Of a stretch of DNA of 10,287 nucleotides, positions 1-7,382 are shown piece by piece. A program made the translations under genes and the position numbers. Each line of letters begins with the position of its first letter. The first letter of the stretch is position 1. The notes beneath the pieces are model-generated. The model did not search any database. It was not told the origin of the DNA and was given only the letters and a program-made list of their open reading frames with translations. The DNA is from Ignavibacteria bacterium UBA6906 (lineage in GTDB: Bacteria > Bacteroidota > Ignavibacteria > UBA10030 > UBA6906), in the NCBI GenBank assembly GCA_002451155.1, contig DKBG01000065.1:1-10287 (forward strand). The letters are read 5' to 3'.

Positions 1-384
1 AACCTCGCGGGCCAGGATTTTTCCGGTTGAAGCCATGTGGAGTCTGTTCCGCTTGCCGAACATTTCCGTGGGAACCAGCGTCGAGTCCATGCGAGGGTTT
101 TTGACATGGATCGACATTGTGTCCGTCGATACGAGCAGTGAATACCCGCCGCCGGATTTCACGCCTTCCACGACGACACGGACCACCCCCGACAGATTGT
201 TCAACACTTTCATCTCCTGGCCCATCATCTCCTGTGTGGTATTCATGACCATCGTTTCGGCGTACCGGTACACTTCCCCCTTTTCCATCTTGTAATTCAG
301 GGTAACAGCCTGGCCACATGCGATGCTCCCGACGAAGCTGAGCGCCGCTATGAGCAGAACGGCCGATCGCAGACGAACTGACAT
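1..384 (-). CDS. Exported protein of unknown function (partial, C-terminus beyond window)
   Basis: The reading frame is open from an ATG at 384 to the window edge (128 codons), so the protein is incomplete at its C-terminus. It begins MSVRLRSAVLLIAALSFVGS: a basic start, a hydrophobic core and a small-residue region (SIACGQA), which is a typical Sec signal peptide. Cys23 is preceded by S-I-A, a poor lipobox, so signal peptidase I cleavage is more likely than lipidation. The mature part looks like extracytoplasmic beta-rich sequence (NYKMEKGEVYRYAETM, then GVVRVVVEGVKSGGGYSLLV). It loosely recalls Bacteroidota exported proteins that start with a 'Y-x-F/M-x-x-G-x-x-Y-x-Y' strand, but I do not firmly recognise the family. 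A strong AAAAGGAG ribosome-binding site at 391-398 overlaps the stop codon of the upstream M28 peptidase, and the 12-nt gap indicates co-transcription with it. Function unknown. Confidence 0.8.
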   Translation of the reverse strand, partial: MSVRLRSAVLLIAALSFVGSIACGQAVTLNYKMEKGEVYRYAETMVMNTTQEMMGQEMKVLNNLSGVVRVVVEGVKSGGGYSLLVSTDTMSIHVKNPRMDSTLVPTEMFGKRNRLHMASTGKILAREV

Positions 385-396
385 AAAATTCTCCTT

Positions 397-2001
397 TTAG
401 GGTTCTGGTGATTGTGCGAGTGGGGCATTGTAATGATATCTTCCAGTCTCATTGGCCAGACGCCAGGCGGTCAGAAAGGCCAGTTTGGCGGCCCTGGCAA
501 TCTTCGCCGGATCGATGAGCTCCGGGTTGTCCGATACTTTGTGCAGGTCCGGGTGGACTCCGGAATGAAGCATGATGCTCGGAACGCCTCGCTTCTGAAA
601 CGATTGATGGTCGCTCCCTCCGTAGTCCAGGATGAGTGGCAGCAGCGTGAAACCGACGAGCTTGTTTTCCTCCTCGGCAATCTGCGCCAGATCCGGACTG
701 CGTTCGCCCCCGATAAGCCAGAGGGAATCAATGCTATTGCGGCCCACCATGTCAATGTTGATCATAGCCACCGTCTGGTCGAGGGGAAACAGCGGTTGGC
801 GGGCATAGTATTCGGACCCGAGCAACCCTTTTTCCTCTCCTGCAAAGGTCATCAGCAGAACCGTTCTGCGCGGCCTCGTCGAAAGGGATCCAAACCCCGC
901 CGCGACACCGAGCACTGCGCATGTTCCTGAGGCATTGTCATCCGCACCATTGTAGATCGTATCCTGCTCCGAGCCGTTCTGCCGCTTCACGCCGACATGA
1001 TCGTAGTGCGCGCCGACGATCACCACCTGATCCCGGAGAAGCGGGTCGGACCCTTCGATTACACCTACCACGTTCCTGGACTGGATCTCGGTGACCTTCG
1101 TGCTCGTTTGTACCCAGACTTCCGTATCGACCAGCGGGAACGAGTTAGGGACGAGCGAACTGTCGATGCGGGCCTGAAGAGATTTCAAGCCCTCCAGATC
1201 CCCCAGGACCTGCTCAATGACCGAGGGACCGACCTGGACGGCCGGGATCTTCTCTCCCTCCTCACCCCCGAGTGTCATCGGCAGCGCGTCCCGCGGAATG
1301 GTCCGGGAAAGCGACGGCCAGGGGAACCCCCGCGGGGTAAGAGAAGAGTGATTCAGCGGGTCCGTCACCAAGAGAAGCCCGACTGCACCATGTTCCTTCG
1401 CGATTCGGACTTTCGTCCCCACGCTCGCGTATTTTGTGAACATCTTCCCCTCGAACACGGAATTGCTGTCGTCTTCTCCCGGCTCATGACGGAGCACCAG
1501 TACGACTTTGCCTTTGACATCGACCGACGCGTAGTCGTCGTACTTGTACTCCGGCGCGGTGATACCATATCCGGCGAACACCAGCGGAGCCCGGACTTCA
1601 CCGGTAGCCGTCATTTCAAACGGAACGAAATCAGTCTTGATATCATAGGATTGTTCCCGTCCGCCCTTCCGGACACGGAGGCCATTCGGCTCTCCGAGCG
1701 CCGTGATGGCAAGGGGAACCGGCTGGAAGTAGCTTCCTCTGACGGGTTGAAATCCGTTCTGGGCAAACACGCGAGCGATGTACTCGGCTACACTGTCGAG
1801 TCCGGGGCTCGGCGTGTTCCGCCCCTGCATCGCATCGGACGCGATGGCGATTTCATGTCGATTCATCTCATCTGCCGTGATCGCACCGGAAGCGGCGACA
1901 GGATCATGCGCGGCGCTGGTTCCGCATCCTGGTAGAGTAGCGATAACTGCGAGGACCCAGAGGATGACAATTGCTCCGGCGAACCGGACCTGCTTGGCCA
2001 T
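397..2001 (-). CDS. M28 family zinc metallopeptidase with PA-like domain, predicted lipoprotein
   Basis: Predicted co-catalytic di-zinc aminopeptidase of 534 residues, anchored outside the cytoplasm. The N-terminus MAKQVRFAGAIVILWVLAVI leads into LPGC, a good lipobox with lipidated Cys26. A PA-like insert lies at about residues 135-260 (VFAGYGITAPEYKYDDY, then GKVVLVLRHEPGED). The C-terminal M28 domain carries every expected residue by comparison with Aeromonas aminopeptidase: His332 (GAHYDHVG), Asp355 (GADDNASG), catalytic Glu389 and ligand Glu390 (FAGEEKGLLGS), Asp417 (NIDMVGR) and His487 (DLHKVSDNPE). The open frame extends 38 codons upstream to 2115. I chose the ATG at 2001 because it places the signal peptide first and has AGGAG about 10 nt upstream; the extension would bury the signal. 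Substrate specificity cannot be read from sequence; removal of N-terminal residues from extracellular peptides is the family's usual role. It lies 135 nt after the response-regulator gene and 12 nt before the exported-protein gene, all on one strand. Confidence 0.92.
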   Translation of the reverse strand: MAKQVRFAGAIVILWVLAVIATLPGCGTSAAHDPVAASGAITADEMNRHEIAIASDAMQGRNTPSPGLDSVAEYIARVFAQNGFQPVRGSYFQPVPLAITALGEPNGLRVRKGGREQSYDIKTDFVPFEMTATGEVRAPLVFAGYGITAPEYKYDDYASVDVKGKVVLVLRHEPGEDDSNSVFEGKMFTKYASVGTKVRIAKEHGAVGLLLVTDPLNHSSLTPRGFPWPSLSRTIPRDALPMTLGGEEGEKIPAVQVGPSVIEQVLGDLEGLKSLQARIDSSLVPNSFPLVDTEVWVQTSTKVTEIQSRNVVGVIEGSDPLLRDQVVIVGAHYDHVGVKRQNGSEQDTIYNGADDNASGTCAVLGVAAGFGSLSTRPRRTVLLMTFAGEEKGLLGSEYYARQPLFPLDQTVAMINIDMVGRNSIDSLWLIGGERSPDLAQIAEEENKLVGFTLLPLILDYGGSDHQSFQKRGVPSIMLHSGVHPDLHKVSDNPELIDPAKIARAAKLAFLTAWRLANETGRYHYNAPLAQSPEP

Positions 2002-2097
2002 AGGATAGTGTCTCCTGGCTATAGGAAAAATGGAAAATGGAACAGACAGATAAATCGCTGCAATATAGGGAAAAGGAGGGGGAAAAGATACAGGAAT

Positions 2098-2125
2098 GAA
2101 GTCTGAGGCCGTCACTTCTGACTTC
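2098..2125 (-). terminator. Weak imperfect hairpin downstream of the response-regulator gene
   Basis: GAAGTC at 2098-2103 pairs with GACTTC at 2120-2125, followed inward by one mismatch and two more pairs. The hairpin begins about 12 nt after the stop of the minus-strand response-regulator gene. No clean T-run follows (the RNA continues ATTCCTGTATCTTTT), so an intrinsic terminator is only a possibility. Confidence 0.2.
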
Positions 2126-2136
2126 AGAGAAGCATA

Positions 2137-3801
2137 TTATTCCGGCGAACGAGCGGATCCCGCGTTCCTGGAGGACCGGCACCGGCTCTGGATGACAGGT
2201 TTTCCTGCAAGCCGGATCACCGTGCTAACGAAATCTACCTCACATCTCGAGCCGTCAGGCCGCTCGAAACTCAGTTCCGAAGATCCACCCGTCCCTGCGC
2301 TGCTGATCTCCATGAACTTCGCCCTGGCAGCTTCCCTGAATTGAGCGGGGCGGATCTCCCAGATGCGCATCCCAAGGAGGTCTTTCCGTGACCGACCGGT
2401 CTGACGGCAAAACTCATCGTTGCAGTCAAGCATCTCCCCCGTCGCGGCATCGATCAACACAAGGCCATCGGAGGAGAGCTGCCAGAGTTTATGGTAGCGG
2501 TCCTCGGTTTCGACAAGGGTCTGCTCTGCCCTCCGCTGCTGGGACATATCCATCATGATCCCCGTAAAGCCAGTGAGGAACGATCCCGCGAAGACCGGAC
2601 GATTCGAGGTGCGAACCCATCTCACATCGCCCGATTTCGTCAGGATCCTGAAGTCGAACGATCCGACCATCCCACTGACGGTTCTCTTCCAGTCAAGCAG
2701 CAGCGCTTCCCTATCGTGCGGATGGACGAACCGGGTGAAATGTTCCCCCATGAGCTCATCCGGCGCGTATCCAGAGATAGGCTCCACGTTGGCGCCCAAA
2801 TACGTGAAGTATCCGTTGCCATCCACCGAGAAGATCACCTCACGGAGGTGCTCAACAAGCGTCCTGAATTTTTCTTCGCTTTCAGCCACCGCGCCCTCGG
2901 CCTGGATTCGTGTGAGAAGGCCGGCGAAATCCTGTGCGACGATCCGCGCGAGCCTCAAGTCCTCGCCAAGCCAGAGTCGTTGCCGTCCGACCGTCCCGAA
3001 CGCGAGCCATCCGCCCGGAAGACTGTGGAGAAGGACAGGCGCCGCAATCAGCGATTCAAGACGCTGTCGGGTCCAGAGTTCCTTCTCCCGTTCGGCTCCT
3101 TTCGGAAGATCCGCGATGTTCTTGAGGCAGACCGGCTCTCCTTCTTTGATCCGGCTGAGGAGCCAGGGAAGAGCATTCGCGTGCAATCCGCTATATTCAG
3201 TCTCGAGGGGATAGAGATCCTCCTCGTACCATTCGTAGACTGACCCGACAACCGTCTCTTCCGCGGTAAAGAGGACAAGCATCGCGCGATCCACTCGGGC
3301 AAACCTTGCGGCCCCCTCGAGCACCTTTTCGATCGCCGCGCGCGCGTTCCCGCCCCTGGCCGAGAGCAACAACGAGGCTGCGTCGCCGATGAAACTCTCA
3401 AGCTTGACCCGTCGTACCAGCTCCCCTTCCATCCGGTGCCGGTAGAGCGCTATTTCCACCGCCGTCCGGAGGTCCCTTTCCTCGATCGGCTTGACGAGGT
3501 ACCCGTACGGGACGGTGATTGTTGCGCGACGGAGCGTGGATGCGTCGGAATAGGCAGTGGTAAAGATTACGGGAACGGAGTGGCGGCTCAGAATCCGGCG
3601 GGCAGCCTCGATTCCGTCAGACCCGCCGGCGAGCCTGATGTCCATCAGGATGAGATCAGGTCGCTCCTTCTCGGCGGCATCCACGGCTTCGTCCCCATCC
3701 ATGGCTGTCGCGGCAACACTATGGCCCATCGATTCGAGGTCGCGGCGAAGATTCTCCGCAACGATGGCCTCGTCCTCAACGACAAGTATGCGAGCTCCCA
3801 A
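2137..3801 (-). CDS. Response regulator with REC-GAF-PAS-PAS architecture, no output domain visible
   Basis: A 554-residue cytoplasmic signalling protein. Residues 3-122 are a receiver domain with acidic pocket Glu9-Asp10, phospho-acceptor Asp54 (ILMDIRL), Thr82 (FTTAYSD) and Lys104 (GYLVKPIEERDL), so it should accept phosphate from a histidine kinase. Residues about 135-300 are GAF-like (SLIAAPVLL, then WLAFGTVGRQRLWLGEDLRL). PAS 1 spans about 308-428 (EKFRTLVEHLREVIFSVDGN, HPHDREALL, GDVRWVRTSNRPV). PAS 2 spans about 433-541 and ends abruptly: the usual last strand plus R-D-I-T-E-R-K linker is replaced by RCRSSRNAGSARSPE and a stop. No HisKA, HATPase, GGDEF or DNA-binding domain follows. 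Translation starts at TTG 3801, chosen because AAGGAG lies 7 nt upstream and the receiver begins immediately. It may be a natural single-component-style sensor regulator or the remnant of a longer hybrid kinase. Cognate kinase not in the window. Confidence 0.88.
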   Translation of the reverse strand: MGARILVVEDEAIVAENLRRDLESMGHSVAATAMDGDEAVDAAEKERPDLILMDIRLAGGSDGIEAARRILSRHSVPVIFTTAYSDASTLRRATITVPYGYLVKPIEERDLRTAVEIALYRHRMEGELVRRVKLESFIGDAASLLLSARGGNARAAIEKVLEGAARFARVDRAMLVLFTAEETVVGSVYEWYEEDLYPLETEYSGLHANALPWLLSRIKEGEPVCLKNIADLPKGAEREKELWTRQRLESLIAAPVLLHSLPGGWLAFGTVGRQRLWLGEDLRLARIVAQDFAGLLTRIQAEGAVAESEEKFRTLVEHLREVIFSVDGNGYFTYLGANVEPISGYAPDELMGEHFTRFVHPHDREALLLDWKRTVSGMVGSFDFRILTKSGDVRWVRTSNRPVFAGSFLTGFTGIMMDMSQQRRAEQTLVETEDRYHKLWQLSSDGLVLIDAATGEMLDCNDEFCRQTGRSRKDLLGMRIWEIRPAQFREAARAKFMEISSAGTGGSSELSFERPDGSRCEVDFVSTVIRLAGKPVIQSRCRSSRNAGSARSPE

Positions 3802-3872
3802 ACGGAGTCTCCTTCCACTTCACAACCGACCTGGCGCGGCAGAGGCACGCGGGAAACTGCCCGCAGAGCGAA

Positions 3873-4433
3873 TCAGGCCGCAACAAAGCGTGGATCCTGC
3901 GTCACACGGCGAGCCTGGTCGATATGGCGGCGCTCATGTGCTACGGTGGCCGCGAACCAGATGCCCAGGCTGAACCGGAGCAATCTGTTCGCGGGAGATG
4001 CAACCTTGATTCGGACGAGGTCCAATCCTTCGGCGCTACGGACAGAGTTGACGAGCCTGTCCTGCACGTCGGCAAAGCGGCCGAGGCAATCAGATTTTGT
4101 GAGCAGCCCCGTCGGTTGATAGAGCTTCACTGTCCTGATCTTCATCGGCGCGTTCGGCTGAAGGGAATCCACAAACATCCTGCCGGGCCAGCTGTAGGAA
4201 GAAGGACCAGTGGCGAGCAATTTCCTCTCCCTTCCCCGCTGGATTGCCTCATCGAGCTTCGGAACGAGCAGGCTGCCAACGATACAGAGATGCTCAAAAC
4301 ATTGTGCGACCGACCATCGGCCTGGGTCCGGGCGCCATGTCCATTGCGCGTCAGTGAGCCCGTCCAAGAACGTGACAGCCTCATGCTTGAGGCCGTCAAA
4401 TTCATCATGATACGATTGCAGTTCGTCGTTCAC
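3873..4433 (-). CDS. DinB-like / YfiT-type putative metal-binding four-helix protein
   Basis: A 186-residue protein of the DinB superfamily, whose members fold as four-helix bundles with a three-histidine metal site and act in varied, often thiol-linked or detoxification chemistry. Visible family marks are the N-terminal helix ending LTDAQWTWRPDPGRWS, then the first histidine His48 (VAQCFEHL), and a C-terminal helix with His166 and His170 (AHERRHIDQARRV). These give the H, then H-x3-H pattern. The reaction is unknown and the name DinB does not imply a DNA-damage role here. I chose the GTG at 4433 because it places the family's usual first helix at the N-terminus; a TTG at 4472 would add 13 residues (SYHARRSGRDPT-like, non-conserved). 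Neither has a convincing ribosome-binding site. It is 71 nt upstream of the response-regulator gene on the same strand, and divergent from the carboxypeptidase Q-like gene. Confidence 0.8.
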   Translation of the reverse strand: MNDELQSYHDEFDGLKHEAVTFLDGLTDAQWTWRPDPGRWSVAQCFEHLCIVGSLLVPKLDEAIQRGRERKLLATGPSSYSWPGRMFVDSLQPNAPMKIRTVKLYQPTGLLTKSDCLGRFADVQDRLVNSVRSAEGLDLVRIKVASPANRLLRFSLGIWFAATVAHERRHIDQARRVTQDPRFVAA

Positions 4434-4493
4434 GGTTGGATCGCGTCCGCTTCTCCGGGCATGATAGCTCAAAATGGCCCGAATGTCAACAAC

Positions 4494-4524
4494 TTGAATC
4501 TCATCCTGCTGATCTCTACGTTAC
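4494..4524 (+). promoter_or_regulatory. Possible Bacteroidota-type promoter for the carboxypeptidase Q-like gene
   Basis: In the divergent intergenic region, TTG at 4494-4496 is followed after 20 bp by TACGTTAC at 4517-4524. That fits TAnnTTTG at the TA and first two T positions but not at the last two. Location and spacing are right for the gene starting at 4556, but the match is partial and this is a weak call. Confidence 0.25.
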
Positions 4525-4547
4525 AAACGCGCCTTCATCAGATCCTG

Positions 4548-4554
4548 AAAGGAG
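4548..4554 (+). promoter_or_regulatory. Ribosome-binding site that questions the start of the M28 gene
   Basis: AAAGGAG ends only one base before the ATG at 4556, too close for normal use, but lies 7 nt before an in-frame GTG at 4562. The real start may therefore be GTG 4562, removing two residues (Met-Ser) from the signal peptide without changing the mature protein. Confidence 0.6.
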
Positions 4555-4555
4555 T

Positions 4556-5974
4556 ATGTCCGTGCATCTTCCGTCTCGTCGCCTCATCATCGTACTTCTT
4601 ACCGGTTGTCTCTTTGCTGATGCCCGGGCGCAGGACGATTCCATCCGCAGCGCGATCATCGGTTCAGCGCTCACGGAAAGCCAGGCGCTCCGGGTATGCC
4701 GCCGGCTGACCGACGAGGCTGGTGGACGATTAACCGGAACGGAGGAAAACAGGAGAGGTCTTGAAATCCTCGCCGGTGAACTTCAGTCGGCTGGCATCTC
4801 CGTGCGTGGCGAATCGTTCAATTTCCCCGGCTGGATCCGCGGCGAGGACCAGGTCACGATTATCTCTCCGTTTCGCCGTCCCCTTCGCGTCGCCGCCCTC
4901 GGGTACACAGACAGCATACCCTCCTTCTCTGCGGGAGTCGTGTACGCAGGCCAGGGCAGCGCGGAAGAGTTCGCTTCTGTCCCATCGAAGAATGCGATTG
5001 CGCTTGTGAGCCAAAAGACACCCCCCGGGGCAGAACCCCTCCTGCGCGGGGAAATCATTGAGATCGCAGCGCGCAACGGCGCCCTCGCAGTGCTTTTCGC
5101 GAACGACAAACCAGGCGGTCTGCTGCTGTGCGGCGTCGCGAACTTCCAGGGGAAACCGGCCTCCGTTCCGGCGTTTTCAATTACCTATGAGGAGGGGGAC
5201 TGGCTGCGGCGCCTGCTCGAGGCCGGGATTCCCGTGACAGCCGGAGTCACGACCCGATCACGCTGTCGCGTTCTCCCCTCAGCCAACCTGGTTGCAAGGA
5301 TTCCCGGGACGTCAGGCAGGACACTGGTGCTCGGAGCCCACGTGGACGGATGGGACATCGGACAGGGAGCCCAGGACAATGCAATAGGCAGCGCCATTCT
5401 GTTTGAGGCGGCCCGCCTTCTCCAGAAGTTCAGCCCCGTGAACAGCATGACCATTGAATGTGTCTGGTTCAACGGGGAAGAACTTGGCCTGTGGGGCTCG
5501 AACGAGTACATCCGCCTACACCTGAAGGACAGTCTGGCCGCTATGCTCAACCTCGACATGACCGGTTCTCCGGTCGGATTCAATGCGGGAGGGTTTGATG
5601 AGATCATTCCTCTCTTAGAATCTGTTGTTCAGATGCTGGACGGGTTCGATCTTCGCAAGGAGGTGGACAATTCTCCCGGCACCAACAGCGATCACCAGCC
5701 ATTCCTGCTGCAGGGGATTCCGGCCATAAACGTGTCAGGCCATCTCAAATCGGAGGATGTGCGGTTCTATCATGATTTCGCTGACACGTTTGACAAAGTG
5801 AACCCCAGGGGACTCGCAGAAGCCTCTGCGGTAGTTGCTGTCCTCGCTCGCGAGATGGCCAATGCCGGCCAAGGTGCGCTGAGACGGAAAACACGAGAGG
5901 AGACCATCGTGCTGCTCCGCTCCGCCGGTATCGAGAAGACTCTGAAACGCCAGAAAGGATGGCCCTTCGACTGA
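4556..5974 (+). CDS. M28 family metallopeptidase, carboxypeptidase Q-like, exported
   Basis: A 472-residue di-zinc peptidase secreted through a signal peptide (RRLIIVLLTGCLFADARA, likely cleaved after A-R-A; the LTGC motif leaves lipidation of Cys18 possible). The M28 residues are complete: His262 and Asp264 (GAHVDGWD), Asp274 (GQGAQDNAIG), catalytic Glu308 and Glu309 (WFNGEELGLWGS), Asp334 (NLDMTG) and His406 (YHDFADTFDKV), with SDHQPF before it. The H-V/L-D-x-W-D-x-G-Q-G-A signature resembles the carboxypeptidase Q/PGCP branch, which cleaves dipeptides and short peptides, rather than the branch of the minus-strand peptidase in this window. A PA-like insert occupies about residues 95-235. 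An upstream extension of the frame to 4436 lacks a signal peptide at its N-terminus and was not used. It is transcribed divergently from the DinB-like gene and followed by a 239-bp spacer before dprA. Confidence 0.9.
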   Translation: MSVHLPSRRLIIVLLTGCLFADARAQDDSIRSAIIGSALTESQALRVCRRLTDEAGGRLTGTEENRRGLEILAGELQSAGISVRGESFNFPGWIRGEDQVTIISPFRRPLRVAALGYTDSIPSFSAGVVYAGQGSAEEFASVPSKNAIALVSQKTPPGAEPLLRGEIIEIAARNGALAVLFANDKPGGLLLCGVANFQGKPASVPAFSITYEEGDWLRRLLEAGIPVTAGVTTRSRCRVLPSANLVARIPGTSGRTLVLGAHVDGWDIGQGAQDNAIGSAILFEAARLLQKFSPVNSMTIECVWFNGEELGLWGSNEYIRLHLKDSLAAMLNLDMTGSPVGFNAGGFDEIIPLLESVVQMLDGFDLRKEVDNSPGTNSDHQPFLLQGIPAINVSGHLKSEDVRFYHDFADTFDKVNPRGLAEASAVVAVLAREMANAGQGALRRKTREETIVLLRSAGIEKTLKRQKGWPFD

Positions 5975-5998
5975 ACTTTCCCCTTCTGGACCCTGCCT

Positions 5999-6063
5999 GC
6001 GCCGCACGTATGGCGGCGCGTCCCCAATCCCGCCGCCGGGAGGCGTTCGGATCCGGTCTCCGG
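5999..6063 (+). repeat. Two GC-rich inverted repeats between the M28 gene and dprA
   Basis: The first hairpin pairs GCGCCGC (5999-6005) with GCGGCGC (6013-6019), a perfect 7-bp stem with a 7-nt loop, 24 nt after the M28 stop codon. The second pairs CCGGGAG (6036-6042) with CTCCGG (6058-6063) with one bulged G. No T-run follows either, so they could be a Rho-independent-like terminator without a U-tract, a Rho-dependent site, or structured leader RNA. The rest of the 5975-6213 spacer shows nothing I can name. Confidence 0.35.
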
Positions 6064-6213
6064 GCCATCCCCTAGCCTGGCAAACTCATCGGCAGTCGGG
6101 GAACGCGAATTGCCTCGCGCCCGGGAGAAGACCCACGCCCGATACCATTCCCACGGAAAAACCCTTTACACGGAGTAAGATGAGTAGGGCCTTCCCCTCC
6201 TATACCGGCCGGA

Positions 6214-7359
6214 ATGAACGGAATGGACCGACCTGTACACGCGCCTCCACGAGATCTTCTCATCCTGAGCCGGATTCCGCGAGTCGGACTTCACCGTCTG
6301 CGGTTCCTGGTGGAAACCTTCCGTGACACCGATCGAATATTCCGCGCAAGTCCGCGAGAGCTGCTCAGCGCCAACGGGGTGGACCGGACAACGGCAGCAA
6401 CGATCGCCAGCTTCCTTCGAAGCGGGAAGGTGCAAGAGGCAGAACGATTCTCTCAGGAGCAGCTGAAAAGGCTTGGGGCGATCGGGGGCAAGGTGCTGAC
6501 CTTCTGGGACGAGAGCTACCCGCCCCTCCTCAGGCGAATCCATGATCCTCCGCCATACCTGTTCGTTCGCGGGGAGGTCCTCCCGTGCGACGCGACCTCC
6601 TGCGCGATCGTCGGCACTCGCTCACCGAGCGCGTATGGCGCGGCTGTTGCGGAAAAGTTTGCAGACGGACTTGCACGCCACCGGATCACCGTCGTCAGCG
6701 GCCTGGCAAGAGGGATCGACACTCATGCACATCACGCAGCTCTGTGCGCAGGCGGGCGGACAATCGCCGTCATCGGGTCCGGCGTCGATGTCATCTATCC
6801 AGGGGAAAACGCACAGCTCGCGCGAAAGATAATGGAGAGAGGTGCCATCATGTCCGAATTTGAGATGGGCGCAAAGCCGGACGCGGTGAACTTCCCGAGG
6901 CGGAACAGGATCGTGAGCGGAATGGCGCTTGGAACGCTGGTTGTGGAAACACGTGTGGAGGGGGGAGCGATGATCACCGCAGCATTGGCTCTCGACCAGG
7001 GTCGGGAGGTCTTTGCGGTTCCCTCTGCAATCTCTGCCCGGGAAGCGAGCGGCACGAACAGGCTGATCAAGGAGGGGAGAGCGCTCCTGACAGAATCTCC
7101 GGATGATATTGTCAGGGAACTGGCTCCCCGCCTCACCACTCTCGCGGGGGAGTCTCTTTCATCAGCCCCCGTTGCTCCTTCAGGTCTATCACTATTTGAG
7201 CAGCGCTGTCTTGAGTTCCTCGGAAACGAGCCCATGCACATTGATCTGATCGCGGATCTCTCCGGGCTCTCCGCGGTCGATGCTATGGTCCATCTCCTTT
7301 CCCTTGAGGTCAAGGGGGTGATTCGACAGGTAGCGGGGAAACGGTTCCTCAGAATCTGA
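6214..7359 (+). CDS. dprA: DNA-processing protein DprA
   Basis: A 381-residue DprA/Smf protein, the single-strand DNA-binding mediator that loads RecA onto incoming DNA during natural transformation and is widespread also in non-competent bacteria. A helix-hairpin-helix-like N-terminus (LILSRIPRVGLHRLRFLVET) is followed by the Rossmann-type DprA core at about residues 95-300. Its signature segments are YPPLLRRIHDPPPYLFVRG, GTRSPSAYG (134-142), SGLARGIDTHAHHAAL (162-177), GSGVDVIYPGEN (188-199), FPRRNRIVSGM (227-237) and EGGAMITAALALDQGREVFAVP. Residues about 326-381 are the C-terminal winged-helix domain (IDLIADLSGLSAVDAMVHLL). Length and order match the family. The start is ATG 6214, with ATG 6223 possible. 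Neither has a good ribosome-binding site, and an in-frame TGA at 6181 excludes anything much longer. The gene ends 73 nt before the next gene, which has its own promoter. Confidence 0.95.
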   Translation: MNGMDRPVHAPPRDLLILSRIPRVGLHRLRFLVETFRDTDRIFRASPRELLSANGVDRTTAATIASFLRSGKVQEAERFSQEQLKRLGAIGGKVLTFWDESYPPLLRRIHDPPPYLFVRGEVLPCDATSCAIVGTRSPSAYGAAVAEKFADGLARHRITVVSGLARGIDTHAHHAALCAGGRTIAVIGSGVDVIYPGENAQLARKIMERGAIMSEFEMGAKPDAVNFPRRNRIVSGMALGTLVVETRVEGGAMITAALALDQGREVFAVPSAISAREASGTNRLIKEGRALLTESPDDIVRELAPRLTTLAGESLSSAPVAPSGLSLFEQRCLEFLGNEPMHIDLIADLSGLSAVDAMVHLLSLEVKGVIRQVAGKRFLRI

Positions 7360-7382
7360 TGAACAATTCTCGTGCCCGGTCT

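Noticed and set aside
997..1935. 312-codon open frame on the plus strand
   Set aside because: It lies wholly antisense to the M28 lipoprotein peptidase, whose domains and catalytic residues are complete; the translation is rich in Arg/Asp and has no family motif. It is a shadow frame of GC-rich coding sequence.
2002..2115. 38-codon N-terminal extension of the minus-strand M28 peptidase
   Set aside because: It would place the lipoprotein signal peptide internally, and ATG 2001 has its own ribosome-binding site.
2491..3243. 250-codon open frame on the plus strand
   Set aside because: Antisense to the GAF and PAS domains of the response regulator; no recognisable motif and no ribosome-binding site.
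3849..3864. Small hairpin (GCGGG / CCCGC, 6-nt loop) just after the DinB-like gene
   Set aside because: Only 5 bp, no T-run, common by chance at this GC content; not convincing as a terminator.
4436..4555. 40-codon N-terminal extension of the plus-strand M28 peptidase
   Set aside because: It would precede the signal peptide and overlaps the probable promoter and ribosome-binding site region.
6040..6064. GTTCGGATCC resembling a tRNA T-loop
   Set aside because: The flanking bases do not form a T-stem, and no acceptor, D or anticodon arms can be placed around it.
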